Positions 36,966-50,454 of a stretch of 64,000 nucleotides of DNA are shown here, one piece after another. Position 1 is the first letter of the stretch. Each line of letters begins with the position of its first letter. This DNA is from Sciurus carolinensis (taxonomy: Eukaryota; Chordata; Mammalia; Rodentia; Sciuridae). Location of the stretch: positions 98,890,143 to 98,954,142 of the forward strand of contig NC_062220.1 of NCBI RefSeq assembly GCF_902686445.1. The letters run 5' to 3'. The notes beneath the pieces are model-generated. The model was not told where the DNA came from, ran no database searches, and saw nothing but the letters and a program-made list of their open reading frames with translations. A program made the translations under genes and the position numbers.

Positions 36966-39900
36966 TCTCTCAGGAGTTTTGTTGTGCAGTAGCTGCTGTT
37001 ATTATATTTGTTAGTGTTAATCTCAACATTTAATTTTAGTGTTATCTTTAGTCCGCTAAAGAGGACTTTACTGACCTTTTTGACCTCTAGGTCATTTAAT
37101 GATCCTAGGTCATTTAACTTCCTTCCAATATAGGCAGAGTGAATTACTTGCTTCTTATTGGTTATTGTTCCTTCATTATGGAGTTTAAATTGTGTTATAA
37201 AAATTGGATCAAGTCCCTTATTCCCTACTCTCTTTTCTAATTGCAGTCACTTTTAGTATAATTTCATTCATCTTTTTACTGCCACCTCCTCCATTGTGCC
37301 TAGAATATCAGTGTTCTTTGAAGTTTACTGAACTGAATGACTAGGTCAAATGACTATTCAAGTGAATGGATTGGTCCATTCTGTTGCTAGTGCCATTGAT
37401 AAATTACTTTGGTTCTTCTATGAGTAAAGACAATAAGTCTTGAACTAGATCTCTTGCTTTCAATAAAGTTTTTCACTGTCTATATAGAGGATCAATTTGT
37501 CCTTTTTTTTGTCTTGCTAGTTCTATATTACAGACTTTTTCCTCTGCTGTTCCTGCCATAGGACTTTATAAAAAGACTCCTTTACTTTCATTTAAACTTT
37601 TATTTCCCACATCACTTTAAGGTATACATTTTACTCTTTCCCCCATCATTAATACATTACCATTTGACTCTATCATTAGGCTGTCAATCTGTAAAACCCT
37701 GGAGGAAGAAAGAGAGTCCTTATTTTAAATAGGCCTGATACTTTGCTAAAGAGGTTAGTGCACTATCTACAATTCTATTCTTGTCAAGAATAGGCTTTTG
37801 AAATTTTGAAGAGAAGAAGTGAAATTTAGAAGAGCTACCAAACCATGAAAGATCTTGGAAGAATAAAAGAAGTAATGAGGAAGGAGAAAACAGTAAAATT
37901 CAAAGACATTGATTGGCAAATGGACAAAGTTCACTATGGAGTTCCAGGGAAGGTCTTTCCTTGCCTTATTTTGAAGTAAGTTAGTGTGCAACAAGGAGTG
38001 CCCTGGACAGTCGAACTGAGGCTAACGGCATGAACTTCACCCTAAGGAAAAATTGTGTTTGAAGGTTACTAAAGATCATGTTCCTCGTCCATTGTTAGAG
38101 TCAGAAAAATGGAATATTTTAACCCTGAATTTTTAGGGTAAAGTGGTAGAGATTGGCTCATTCACTGGGTGAGAAAAAGAAAGGGGACTATTTAGTGACC
38201 ATTCCCCAGAGAAATGTTTTGCAGGTGGTAGGAGCAGGTAGTTCCTCCATTTCCAGTGAAGTTTGGGTGAGAAAATATGCCTGAAATAAAGCAGGAGAGA
38301 TTTTTTTGTTGGGATTCAGAAAGACCTCCTGGGTTCTTAGAAACTCAAAACTGTTACTAAGCAGAACAGAATTCTCCCTACTAATCAGGCTGGACAGTTT
38401 CCCAAGATTCTGGGTCTTAGGCAGGGACAGTACTGTTTTCCTGAGACAGCACTGCCACAGCCTCAGTTGTTCTCTGGAATAAGCTGACCTGATTCACAAA
38501 GAAAGCCTATGGAATCTTATTAATCTCAGACTTTGTATAAACAGTCAGTTCTTTCTGCACATGGGAGCTCAGAACAGCCCGTTTGCTTCATAGTTGCACT
38601 CACGCTACAGCAAATGAGAAACTGCAGTCAACTTGTTTTGCCAAACATAAGAATTTATAGTTTTACTTAAAACTGAATGGTTTTTGATATGAAAGAAGTG
38701 ATCAGGCTACAGTTTCATATTGAAAATATTGTATACAGACAGCAATCAGGGTAGGGGAGAAGGAAGTGCAGTCCCTTGCACTGCTTTCCTGAAAATATTC
38801 AATCAACTGCAGCTAGGTTTGCTTCACGAAACTTTGACATATGTCCCTTGACCTTTACCAACTACCCTTTCACGTTTGACACTTAACATTTGCTACATGA
38901 TTAAAATTCAGCGTTAATTAATTTCAACACTATCGGTTAAGTTATATTTAGCTAAGAACACTCACTTTTGTCTTTTGTGAGTAGCACAGCAGTGTTATTA
39001 CAAAGAGGTAGTCAGGAGGGCAACAGAGATACGAGAAGAGAAGAATGATTCAGTGTGCAGATAATTGTTTCGAGTGAAATTTAGCTTGGTATTTTTGTTC
39101 CTGTCCTCAGTAGAACTGAGATTTAGCACCTCCCGCTGGCATTTAGCCCCCACCGTCATGCAGAAGGAGGCTGTGCTGGGTGGATGCTGAGAACGAGCCA
39201 CACCAGAATTAAATTATAGCACAGTTCTAACACTGGCAAGAATTTTCTCTGGCCAGCTCTTGGGTACAAACCTGGTGATCCCAAAAATGAGGCAAGGCAT
39301 TGCTTGAAAGGATCTCCATATGGTGTGTGGCCTCATCTTCCAGGAAGGAGAGTGACATGGTTGTTTAAGGAGCATGGCCCCCAAAGTGGTAACCATTCCC
39401 AAAGAAAGTAGTGGAAGCCAGAATATTGAGCCTAGTACAGTTGTAGTTCTGTGCTTTAAAAGGTCATCCATGAAGTTGTATCACTGGTGACATTCCATAG
39501 AACAACAAGAAAAGCTTATTAGGAATGGATAAAACCCTCAAAATTTGACCTCTTTCACTGAGTCTTCCAAGTGGAAAAAAAAAAACAAAGCAAAACAAAC
39601 ATTTTTATTAGCTTCTCTCTTCCATATTCTTTTACTCTGAGAAGAGGTTGTGATATAAGTATGTGGAGAGGCATTTCTTACTTTTACCTGAAGTTCAAAA
39701 TGCTATAGAATACCTTCAACTATTACTTACTGGGATGTTGGCATGAAATTGTGGTCCATAAATTTATTGAACCACTGAAGTACTTTTATCCTTTAGATGC
39801 ACATACAGGACAGAAAGAGAGGGGCCCTTCATGTGGTTGACAGTGTGGGTGAAATACAATTTATGTGTAAATTGCTAATATGTGTCTTGCTTAAGATCTC

Positions 39901-42224
39901 TTATTATATATTAGTTTCTTTGAGATAGTATACTCACATATCCACCTGGTTGTGTATACAAAACAAAACAAAACAGAGCAACTTTGTAGCATCCTTATTT
40001 GTATATTATAGAACATTTTGCCTCCTGTAATTTATTTATTTTTTCTCCTGCAGTTAGTCTCTCATCTCTTCTACCTACAGTTGGAGGGCACTTGATCTAT
40101 GGCAGATTTGTTTTCCTACCCACTTCCCAGAAAAAAAATCCCTGCCTTCATTTTCCGGTTTGAATAGTCAGGTGACTCAGCATCAGGTTACATTTCACTA
40201 GTCAGGAACTGGCAGAATGTCCCTGGAAGACTAACTAGCCTTAGGTCTTAACCCTGAGCCAAGTCTACCTTTGTTCTTGATGGAACACTGAATACCTATC
40301 CTGGTCACACCACAAAGAACCTAATCAGTCCTATAAGATGGGATCCCTGACTTTTTCTTAGTTATTTTTGTTTACCACTCCAGGATAGTGAAGTTCTTAT
40401 TTCTGAAATCCAGTCTTATGATCGAACTCTTAGTATAATTAAAAACACCCCTGATTTAACCTCCTTATTCAGACCTCTAACCTGGGCATCCTCTGGGTTC
40501 CTTGTCACCTAGCTCTACTGCTATCTTGTCAAGGCAGCCCTGCATTCTTCCCATCTCCAGCAGTTATTGGGCCTTCTGGACACCGATTCCCCTTTCAAAT
40601 TGGGTCGACTCCCCACACCTTCCCTGAATAGGCTTCTAGGAGTTCATTGCCACCCCCATTGGCTCTTCTGGTCCAGATCTCAGGACCCCCCATTCTGCCC
40701 TGCTGCAGTGACCTTGGTTAAATCCTGCCATGAGGTGATACAGGAAGAGACTGAGTTTTAATATTCAAGAAGCATACATAGATGATGGTGCAGAGAAGAA
40801 TCATCCACTTATATCTAGGAACAAATAACATTTTTTTAAGAGTGGGAAGGTTTTATACAAATGTGGTTTTCTAGTTCTTGAGTCTTCTAGTCTTTTTCAG
40901 CTTCACTTGATAGATGATAAGAAGAAACTGAATTTGAATATTTATTTTCAAATCAAAATTTAAGCATCTCTATATTTTGCAATATTTTCCTTCAATGTAG
41001 CCACCCATATGTATTGAGATTGGAGGTAGTTTTATGTTTCAAATTATTTTTCTCTTGTTTTTCCATTTTAAGGTGCTACACAATGGCCTCATTATGGAAA
41101 TGAAACATCCGACTGTGGGGAAGATTTCAGTCCCAGGTTTGAAAATGTTTGTTATTTTCCATGACACCAACCTTCATTGATTGCCCTACATGTTATTTAC
41201 TGCGGGTACCTAGTGATTCCCTAAAAAACTTATCAAGGCATTATCCAAACTTTCAATTTTTGGATAAAAGGAGAACCCTACAATCAGACCATAGGAATGT
41301 ATACTGAGACTACAGAGCTGTGTCTTAGCTCTATGGAATGTCTGATTGTCTCAGTGACAAAAAATGTTTGTATTTCCTTGCTCTGTTTTGTGTAGATACG
41401 TACACATAAAAGTACATTATGTAATTACCAACAGATAATAATAGATTTGCAAATATTAAGAAATAGAGTGTGGTTCATATGAGAATGAGAAAGAAAAACA
41501 GGCAAGAGAGAAATAGTCTTTTTTTATTTCAGAACTGTGGTTTAGGGTATGGATCTTGGCTTTGCAAATTGAGAAACTAAATGTTTTCATTAAACCCAGA
41601 ATAGATTGAATTTTTTTTAAGTTGACTCATACCAGACAAACTTACCAAAGACTGCTGCTAAAGTCAAAATGCCAACTTTTTCATTTCCAGAGGTGGTCTC
41701 TTCCTGGTAGCTAGGAGTCTCATGCCCACTCTCAGAAGATTGTGGTGGGTGGTTCATCCAAACTGTAGTGAGAGCTATGAGCAGTGTATAGCCCCACCTG
41801 ACTTAATCTCATCATAATATCATCACCCTTCATATCTGTTGTCTCTTTCTTTTGGGCATTGCATAAAAATACTCCATGTTCTTCTTTTAATCCTTATTTT
41901 CTAGTCTGTGTACAAAGCATGTACTTATAATTTATTTTCTTCTTATACAGAGGAATGGAATTAGCTAGAATATAACCTTTGTTTTTTGTCTTCCTGAAAC
42001 TCTTGCCTAGTCACTTTTCTGGAATTTGGATAGTCCATTAACTTCCCAGTCACCTCATTCAAATGGCATAGAGCATGTGCTTCTGCAGGTACCTGACCTC
42101 ATTTGTTAAATAACTACTATTGTTAATTTCATTCTAAGTATAATCTAATTCTAAGATTTGGGGTCAGCTTGATAATTTCCTACAACATACCAGATAATGA
42201 ACATTGGCAAACAGAAAGAATAAG
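36966..42224. other. Large stretch without recognised gene
   Basis: About 5 kb of moderate complexity. 37760-38000 and 39200-39480 may be decayed L2. Short simple tracts include (AAAAC)n at 39957-39975. Open frames do not exceed 85 codons. Confidence 0.45.
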
Positions 42225-42236
42225 AAGAGGGAAGAA
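42225..42236. repeat. Target-site duplication of SINE, left copy
   Basis: aagagggaagaa, identical to 42451-42462. Confidence 0.85.
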
Positions 42237-42450
42237 GCTGGGCATGGTGGGCTTCTCCCACAGTGGCTTGGGAGGCTGAGGCAGGAGGATTATGAGTTCA
42301 AAGCCAGCCTGAGCAACAACGAGGTGCTAAGCAACTCAGTGAGACCCTGTCTCTAAATAAAATACAAAATAGGGCTGTGAATGTGGCTCAGTGGTCAAGC
42401 GCCCCTGAGTTCAATCCCCAGTATTCCTCAACACCCCCCCCCCAAAAAAA
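42237..42450 (+). mobile_element. B1-dID type sciurid SINE, full length
   Basis: The head starts 'gctgggcatggtgg'. It contains 'gaggctgaggcaggaggatt' and 'agaccctgtctctaaataaa', and the ID-like tail reads 'gagttcaatccccagtattc'. A C-run and then an A-run follow. Flanked by the 12-bp duplication aagagggaagaa at 42225-42236 and 42451-42462. Confidence 0.93.
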
Positions 42451-42462
42451 AAGAGGGAAGAA
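42451..42462. repeat. Target-site duplication of SINE, right copy
   Basis: Second copy of the 12-bp site, after the A-run. Confidence 0.85.
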
Positions 42463-42624
42463 TAATGAACAGAACAAGTTGAAAGAGAAAATGTGATGTA
42501 CTGCTGTGTAAAAAATGTTATGTATGGATTTGGAATTTAAGAGGCTAGGTTCACATGCCATAGGAAAAAGCTATATGGTATAGAAAGGTGGTGCAAATAT
42601 GTTGATAAAAGCTAAGATGCTCAT

Positions 42625-43130
42625 TCATTCACATTATTGAATATTTACTATGTGCTTTGGGTTCTGAGAATAAAAAAAAAAAAAAAATAAACCAGACAAC
42701 TTGGCCTCTGGCCACTAGGAGATTATGATCAATGGAAATGTAACTAACAAATGTTTATAATGAGAGGAAAGGATCATGTGCTGTCACAAAGAAAAATGGG
42801 ACAAAGGCGAGGGCCTTAGGTGATTCTAATGGTCAGAGAAACCCTCTTTGAGAGGCTGACTGATAAACTGAGACTGAAGTGTACAAAGGAGTTGACATTT
42901 GAATAATATGGGAAGAGCATTCCAAGCCGCAGGAACAAATAGTATATGAAAAGATCCTAAGGCAGGAAAGATCTGGGTGTGTCTTAAGCCAATATGAAGG
43001 AGCAGGAGGCAGGAAATGAGACTGAAGAGATAGGCAGAGGATTGAGTCCTCACTAAGGCTGGGTTTATCCTAACTTTAAGTAGAGGGTGAAAGGACACAA
43101 TCTATACCTTAAGGAAGAAAGGAGTAAAGT
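42625..43130 (-). mobile_element. LINE-2 fragment, antisense
   Basis: 'atatttactatgtgctttgg', 'ggaagagcattccaagccgc', 'aaagatcctaaggcaggaaa' and 'agatctgggtgtgtcttaag' are the reversed L2 landmarks. A poly(A) tract at 42670-42687 interrupts it. Confidence 0.65.
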
Positions 43131-43676
43131 TAGGAAGTTATTGCGGTGTAGATGTTGATCTTGTAAATTAGGGTCCTAGAAATAAAGATAAAATGAAGCA
43201 GGTTCGTCAAAATAAAAACTGTAATCATAGTGCTTAGAGTCTGAGAATACTTTAAGTGGCATTTTGTCAGTAGTTTTTACTTTTTTTAAGAGTTGAACTG
43301 ATTTTTCCAAATGAAATCTGAATAACTAAGACACATTGAAGCAGAGATTTGCTGATTGATAGGTTAGCACTTTAATTGTTTAGCTTTCCTTCTTTGAGCC
43401 TACCGTGGTATATGAGTCTCCAAACATCTCTCCTTGAAGCCATGGGCCCCAAGCTACAATTCAAGAATCACTGATTTAATTTATTAACCTTACACATTTA
43501 CAAATGAAGTCCTCCAGTCATTGATATCCCCAGTGCATGAGAAGAAGAGCACATTGTTAACGTCATAATGAGGGAAAAGGTAAGTCAGTGGTCAACATAG
43601 AGTGAATTAATTGGATATAACTGTTTATCAATCAACCAGATGTGAATTTACTGACTTTCATGGTAACAGGAAAGGG

Positions 43677-43681
43677 GAAAA
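43677..43681. repeat. 5-bp target duplication of solo LTR (left)
   Basis: GAAAA directly before the LTR's TG, repeated at 44117-44121 directly after its CA. Five base pairs is the usual duplication length for this LTR group. Confidence 0.7.
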
Positions 43682-44116
43682 TGTTATGGTTTGGATGTGA
43701 GGTGTCCCCAGAGGCTCATGTGTGAGACAATGCAATGAAGTTCAGAGAAAGATGATTGGGTTATAAGAACCTTAACCCAATCAGTGTATTAATCACCCGA
43801 TGGGATTAACTGAGTGGTAACTGAAGGAAGGTAGGGTGTGATTGGAGGAGGTGGGGCATTGGGGGTGTGACTTTGGGGTATATATTCCTATTTGGCAAGT
43901 GGAGATTTTATTCTCTGTTTCCTGGTCATCATGTGAGCTGCTTCCCTTAGCCACATTTTTCCACCATGATGTTCAGCCTCACCTCGAGTCCTGATGAATG
44001 GAGACTGTGGTCTATGAACTGAGATCTCTGAAACCATGAGCCCCCAAATAAATCCTCCTCTACACTTGCACAGGTTGGGTCTTTTAGTCACAGCAGAGAA
44101 AAAGCTGACTAAAACA
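43682..44116 (+). mobile_element. Solo LTR, MaLR-like, with intact ends
   Basis: A 435-bp unit that starts TGTTATGG and ends ACTAAAACA (TG...CA), flanked on both sides by GAAAA. It has an AATAAA at 44047-44052 in the expected 3' part. Layout (opening 'gttatggtttggatgtg', late 'ctctgaaaccatgagcccc', end 'gctgactaaaaca') fits the non-autonomous MaLR/ERVL LTR group. No internal region is attached, so it is a solo LTR left by recombination or a single LTR insertion. Confidence 0.8.
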
Positions 44117-44121
44117 GAAAA
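44117..44121. repeat. 5-bp target duplication of solo LTR (right)
   Basis: GAAAA after the terminal CA. It matches the left copy. The surrounding DNA is A-rich, so chance agreement is possible but unlikely given the exact TG/CA junctions. Confidence 0.7.
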
Positions 44122-44169
44122 CAACAATTTTTTCCTCAGAATTCTGGAGAATACCCCTTTTGCTCACTT

Positions 44170-44585
44170 TAATTTCTACATGTATCAGGTAGCTATTATC
44201 ACAATAATACTGTGTAACAAAGAACCACAAAATCCTAATGGCATTCAAATATAAGCACTTATTTATTCTGTGCTTGTGGATCAGCTGGGTGGTTTTGCTT
44301 CTGGTTGTGTGTCTGGTGGCTTGGTTGCTCACTGCAGGGTGAGCTTAGTTCTGCTGTGTGTTGCTCATGGTTTCATGGCAAATGCTGAAAAGCAAGAGGG
44401 CAAACAGAAATCATGATGCCACGTTAGTTGTTGGAGTGGAACTAGCAAACCTTTCTGACTGCATTCTGTTGTCCAAAGCAAGTTTTGGGCTATATCCAAA
44501 TGGGTAGAAAAATACACAAGACCTGGTAAAGGGCAGGAGCACAAGGAGGAGTAAATAATTAGGACCAAATATTCACCACAATGAA
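44170..44585 (+). mobile_element. Ancient interspersed repeat, family not assigned
   Basis: 'tactgtgtaacaaagaacca', 'caaaatcctaatggcattca', 'gtggatcagctgggtggttt', 'ctgttgtccaaagcaagttt' and 'ggaccaaatattcaccacaa' follow the order of a widespread mammalian repeat. It lies immediately after the solo LTR. Confidence 0.6.
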
Positions 44586-44791
44586 ATTCTCATCTTGATT
44601 TTTTGTGTTTTAACCTCCCTTTGGTAAATTCTATTTTTGTTTCCTTAATTTCTATAGAATTTAGGCATCTTTTTGGTATGTCTTTCTTATTGCCTTAGCT
44701 TATATTCTTTCTCTAGACTTATCATTATGATAATTCTTCAATCTGAGAAGAAATGAGTATGTCTAGATTATTTTTTCAAAAATAATCTACT

Positions 44792-44993
44792 GGGCCTCTG
44801 GGTGCGGTAGTGCAAGTTTATAATCCCAGTGGCTCAGGAGACTGAGGCAGGAGAATCACAAGTACAAAGTCAGCCTCAACAATTTAGTGAGGTCCTGTCT
44901 GAAAATAAAAAAAATAAGAAAAGGACTGGGGATGTGGCCTATTGTTTAGTGCCTCTGGGTTCAATTCCTGGTACTTAAAAAAAAAAAAAAAAA
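44792..44993 (+). mobile_element. B1-dID type sciurid SINE, diverged
   Basis: Head 'gggtgcggtagtgcaagttt', middle 'actgaggcaggagaatcaca' and tail 'gggttcaattcctggtac' plus a 17-A tail. More substitutions than the 23.5- and 42.2-kb copies. No clear flanking duplication was found. Confidence 0.88.
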
Positions 44994-46384
44994 GAATATT
45001 AGTGTCTCTTGAGGGCAGTACATGTGGATTCTGCATAAAAGGGGAATGACAATTCTGCTCATAGACATCAGACAAGAAGATGCTATTCTGTCTTCTATTT
45101 CAGTATATTCCAATAAGAGACCCCTTGGGACAAAGGATAGTAAATGCAAAGGAAATTTATCAATAATCAAATTAATTTTTTCTGAGGATTTTAGCTTATA
45201 TTGACTATATTTATGTTAGCTCTGCCTCTCTATGTGAGGTATGTTTGAATTGGAGACCTCATGTGTACTCATGAGAATTTCCTCAGATTCTCCCATTAAT
45301 GTCAATGACATGAGTCTGCCAATGGACGAAAAACAAGGTGGGGTTAAAGATAACTTTATGCTACACTGTTTTCTGGTTGTGTTGTAGAGACACATTTTGT
45401 ATTCACTAAGTGTAATTCTATAGATTCAGACATAAACACCTGCATCTTCACATTTATAGTAAAAATTCATATTAAACATTACTAACTTCTACTTATTTAC
45501 AGTTCTTTTTTATTAATGAACTTTTGTGATCTGTAATGAATTGTCTACACATTGTACTAATTTGATTGAAGTATTTTGTATTTTAGACATTATTCAAAAT
45601 TTGTCTCTTGAAGAACAGCAATAACATCATGCAGTATTTATTGTGCCTTCTTTAGCTCTGTATAAATCCACATAGCATTCCCCCCAGGCTAGAAATCTTT
45701 TATAGGAGCCTGTTGATTAATACCTTAAAAGTACTTGTCAACTGTGTTTAAAATACTTTGATCAGGGATGAGAAATTACTTACCTCTTCAAAATCCTTTG
45801 GGCTACTTAAAATAATCATTTTAGCCATTTAGTACATTTAGTACATTGTCTCAATATTTGTAATCATTACCAATATTAAAATACGGCATGCAGTATGATC
45901 TAAACAATTTCCTTTATTAATTTGTCTATTGTGAATACTCCCTTTTCATATCATTTCCTACCACCTTTATCCTTAAAGAAAAAAGAAATGTCATTTGTGT
46001 ATGTAGATAACATAGTTAAAGCATGCAAACTAGTATTCATCAATTATCTCTAAATATAAGTTGTAGTTATGCTAATACTATTGTTCTTAATTTCATATAT
46101 TGTTCATTAAACTACTCTTTCATTTGAGCTTTAAGGTCTATTATGCAGTTAAGTGTGAAAAACTCCTGAGAAAAATTATCAATGGGAGTATAAATGAGAA
46201 CACATGTTAAATCTCTCTTTGTCAGACTTATATTTTCTGGTGTTCCAAGGGTCCTACTCCAAGATAGGAGTACCTGTTAGATTGAGCTTACCATTGGTTC
46301 ATTTTATTAAGTTAGATACAAGTATCTAAGCACCTTGCACAGATTTTCTCATAATTAACTGATATAACCTGGTACTTTGTTCTG
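44994..46384. other. No gene or clear repeat seen
   Basis: AT-rich unique-looking DNA downstream of a SINE. Confidence 0.5.
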
Positions 46385-46730
46385 TACTCTATATAAATTC
46401 TGGAAAGAAAGCTGGACAAGCACAGCCCCTCACGGAGTTTGTGGGAAGCAGACTTGAACAATAGACAGAGAAAAGAAAGTTTTCCATGGAGAACAGGAGA
46501 CTGCTGGAGGATGCCCTGGGACCGCAGACCAAGAAACCTTGCCTAGTGTATGGACTGAGGAAAGGTTTCCTGAAAGGTGAAATGTAAACACACTGAAGTC
46601 TGAGTGTGAGGCACCCTGGAGGTGCTGAGAAAACTCTCTGTAAATTGGGAGGGGGCAGGCTCACAGGTACCCTGGAGGGGGAGCCAGAGGCCAGAAGAGT
46701 AAGATCTAAAATAGAGCTCATGGCCAAGTT
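46385..46730 (-). mobile_element. Possible LINE-2 fragment, antisense
   Basis: 'aaaggtttcctgaaaggtga' followed by a purine-rich stretch recalls reversed L2, but the match is loose. A 112-aa open frame on the minus strand here shows no family features. Could equally be unique DNA. Confidence 0.3.
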
Positions 46731-47289
46731 ACGAACACAAGGTTGATTTCAAAGCTATCTATGCTGAAGTTTCTGAGTGTCCTGCTATCTGAGGAGTGAA
46801 AGTGAGACCTGAAAACAGAGCTTGAATAGGAACCTCAGTGCTGGCTTAGCAGATCTTCTCATGGATTAATTTTAGGAGTAATTTCTGTCTCTGTGGAAAA
46901 ACTCATATTTTCTTGAAATTTCTATGAAATTGATTTTAAAAAATGTGTGTCTATTAAGTACTGAGATGAAAAGGCATATTAATGTTCCCAACACAACATT
47001 TCCACAACAAGAAATCAGTCATTTATAAACATCACCTTATTTGTCCCTGGAGTGGAAAGATTTTTCATAAATTATCACATTCCAAAGGACTGCCAGTTTA
47101 TACCAGGCCATTCATCATTTGCATCTTCTTCAGTAATACCGTTGGACCGTTGACCATTGACCTTTTAGCCAGAGAGAAGCATGCTGTCCTTTCACATACT
47201 GTGGAGGTGCCAAAATAGTCTTGGTGCTGAGTTCCAAACTTCAAAGGATGTCACTGAAATAGAATTTGATGGGTAACTCTAAAGTTTCT

Positions 47290-47510
47290 CACCATAACCT
47301 TTTTCAGACACTTCCCCGTGAATGTGCACCGTGGTTATTCCATCCCAGCTGCCCAAATGGGAAGCGCTTATTGGTGGGCCTGTCAGTGCTCTGGAGATGA
47401 CACAGTCTTCCAAGCATGTAAAAGAAGTCTAAATTGAATTGCCCTCGCCTGCTGGTCCCTGAATCTGTTTTTCAAAAGCCAGCTTCAAATTCCGTTAAAT
47501 AATTTTTTTC
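47290..47510. other. Repeat-free segment, possible conserved non-coding element
   Basis: More balanced in base composition than its surroundings, it keeps several CpGs (47317, 47330, 47363, 47446, 47493) and contains no repeat landmarks or low complexity. This is a weak, compositional argument only. Confidence 0.25.
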
Positions 47511-48125
47511 TTGAGTATTTTCCCTGTATTTTTTTTTTTAATATTCACAGTTGGAACCTGTATAGATTTTTAGCCAGTAGGTATTGAATGAAGGCAGAGT
47601 AGTCATCATTATGGATTCATGTAGCTAGAACTCAGTTATTGGGATATTGATGTTTGGATTTTGAGTTGAATTTTTAAGAAACTAAATTACTTCTTAATTT
47701 GATTATCTGACATATTGTATTTCTGAATGTTTCCCAAGACCTTTTATAAATGGTGATCTAAAACACCTTTCTGGGTTTGAGACAGTATGCTTTCCTAAGC
47801 TTGTAGAGAGCAAATGTGCTATCATTTAAAGTCCCATCAGGACTCTCTACTCCAACTTAATAAAGTCTTCTGGATGAATATTATTATTAAGATTATTGTA
47901 TAAAACATTTAAAAAGATGATTTGTGACCCATGTATATAGTACACATTTTTTAACAAACAGACCAGCTACCTATGGAAGGGCTCTGAAAATGATTTATTT
48001 AACATTTTTTAGTTATCAGTTTGAAGAATGTACAATAAATGGAGTGACCATGTAGTCTCTTCCATGGTTACAAATTTTCCTCTTCTGGGTCACACAATTC
48101 TTCAACTTGCTCTGTTACCCTTAGC

Positions 48126-48152
48126 TTTTTTTTTTTTTTTTTTTTTTTTTTA
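48126..48152. repeat. Poly(T) tract
   Basis: About 26 T in a row. No SINE body can be recognised on either side, so this is an isolated homopolymer or the tail of a lost element. Confidence 0.9.
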
Positions 48153-50454
48153 ATGTTTCTGAAATCACATATCCTCAAAGTGCAGTTAAATTTCTATAAT
48201 GGATAGCAGCAATGGGGAAAGCTGTCACAAATCTCACTGGGGAAAAAGAAAAATTAGGAGGAACCAAAGCTCCACCTTATATTCCACCATAAAAATTTAA
48301 ATAGGTTGGTCCTTAGAAGGAATTCGAAGTAAAATCAATGGGAGAATGTGAAGTGAGATAAGTTATTTCCTCCATAGAAAGGCCTTTCAGATGACAACAG
48401 GAAAAGTGTGTAAAGTTTTCATGTTGTATGTAGTGCATAATCTGTCTTCTAGAAAGAGCATACTCCTTCAGGGATCAAGTTAGGCTGCAAAAAGAGGAAA
48501 GAGATGAAAGGAAGTCTGTCAACAGAATGAGAGAAAGCTGGCAGGAAAGTGAATTTTCAAAGCGACTAGCTATGGTACTTCCCAGAGTCCTTAATTATTT
48601 TCAACATTATTAAACCCCTAACCCATGGCAGGGTATAGAGAGTGAAATCAATCAGTATATTCTCAGATGATTTGACACTGAGGGCCTGCAGCCTTCTGTG
48701 GAAGTCCTTTTTCATTGAGGCAAGACCTGAGACATTATTCCCATTCAGTGAGAAATGAAAAGCACAGTGACTTTCCTTCCTCGCAGAAGTGAGAGGAAGC
48801 AGAGGAGGCGTGAATCCCATCCCCACAAATGTCTTCCGTCAGGAACCAGAGAAACTCTGAGAGCCAAGTTACTGTCGTGGGTATTTCTTAGGGATCTCCA
48901 TCAACTATGCTTATCTGTGCCATGAGGAAGAAATATTTTGTGAGACCTGGACTTTCACTCATGGGGAATTCATGTTCTATAAGTTGGGACTGGGAAAGTG
49001 GCCAAGAACTCAGTTTCTATGAAACGTGTGTCCTCATCAACCATACCCGAATGGATTTCCTGATAAGTGACTCTGACAAGACTTGTTGTAGATTGGCCCT
49101 AAGTTATCAATGGATTTCTGGGGTGCAGAGTTGTTTTTACTATGAGGAAGTGATATATATGCTAAAGAATTTTCCTGGATGAATATTTAATTGGACTTAT
49201 ACATTCTTTGGAATATTTTTTCAACTATCACTATGCAGAATAATCCCTAAAGTTATAGGTATGTTTGAAATAATCTGAGGGGATCACTGAATGTCCAACC
49301 AAATAGAGAAATCAAAACAAAAACAAAATAAAATGGCACAGGAAGAGTGGAAGCCTGCAAGAAGGTAAATAATTTCTTTTTTTTTATTGTCCCAAAAGGT
49401 GGGTCAGACATCTTTCTGGGATCAGTTTTTGAATCTCTGCTGTATTAGCCGTAGCCAACTCTCATTGGTACTTGCCGGAGTCTTTCTGGATCAGTTTTAT
49501 TTACTGGCTTTCTGAAAGGTCTATATGGAATAAATTAAATTAATTACATGTAAGTAGAAATGTAAATCCATTGGAGAAATTACAAAATACAAAATTTTTT
49601 AAAAAATCTCCCAGTTTAGACTTCTATGCCATGGAATTTTCTTGGATAATTAGGAAGTTACATTATCTTTGCCTCCAAATAGCTTCTACTTGGACTGAGT
49701 TGCTTGACTCCATTGCTGAGTTTATTTGTGATTGGAAACAGGTCATTTTAGTCTTCCCAGAAGGAAAAGCCGCTCTGCTTTCCTCCAGCATTGCCCAAAA
49801 GAGACACTTCGGTGCATGTAAAGATGACAGTTGGACTGAATTCCATAGCCAAATTGTTTTCTTTAGATATAAATCCTTAATATGTCAAGACATATTCCTG
49901 TTAAGAAGACCTAGCCAGAGAAAATATTAAAGGAATAATCTATATATTCATTTAAAAAAATCATTGTTTGATTTTAACTAAGCACAAAGTGTTAATACTA
50001 AAAAAAAAGATGTTGGTGGCAGTGAAGAAATGGTAGTAAAGGAATTAAATAAAATCCTCCAGATATATTAATATACCCAGCAGATCATGTGCAATATCTC
50101 ACTTGTCACATTACACCCAAACCCTAAGGATCCTTGGGCACTGCTGGGTCGGTGGGCCTCATTGCTTATCTCCTAGCTTGAGCTGATACTGTCTACTGGG
50201 TGTGTCCATTGTGGATCAACTTTAATGACATAATATCTGCTTGTTTTCACATGTTAATCTAGCTACAGCTTTAGCACTCGTTGTGTTTCTGAGTTTATCC
50301 TCTGAGTAAGATTAAGACATCACACAGAAGGAGAGGAGGCCTGAGGGGCCCCAATCTTATTTCCTAGTCTGTCCTTCATCTGGACGTCATGTGAGTCAAG
50401 AAGGCTGGGTGATAGTCAGAGTGGGTAGCCCATTAGTCTAACTACTGAGTCCTT

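Larger units (their letters stand above)
46731..50454. other. Mostly unique-looking DNA, no gene recognised
   Basis: Contains the candidate segment at 47290-47510 and the poly(T) at 48126-48152. A 119-codon open frame on the plus strand (49571-49930) and a 91-codon one (48907-49182) have no recognisable domains. Confidence 0.45.

Noticed and set aside
49571..49930. 119-codon plus-strand open frame
   Set aside because: No family motif, no promoter, polyadenylation or splice context, and in this base composition such a length can occur by chance.
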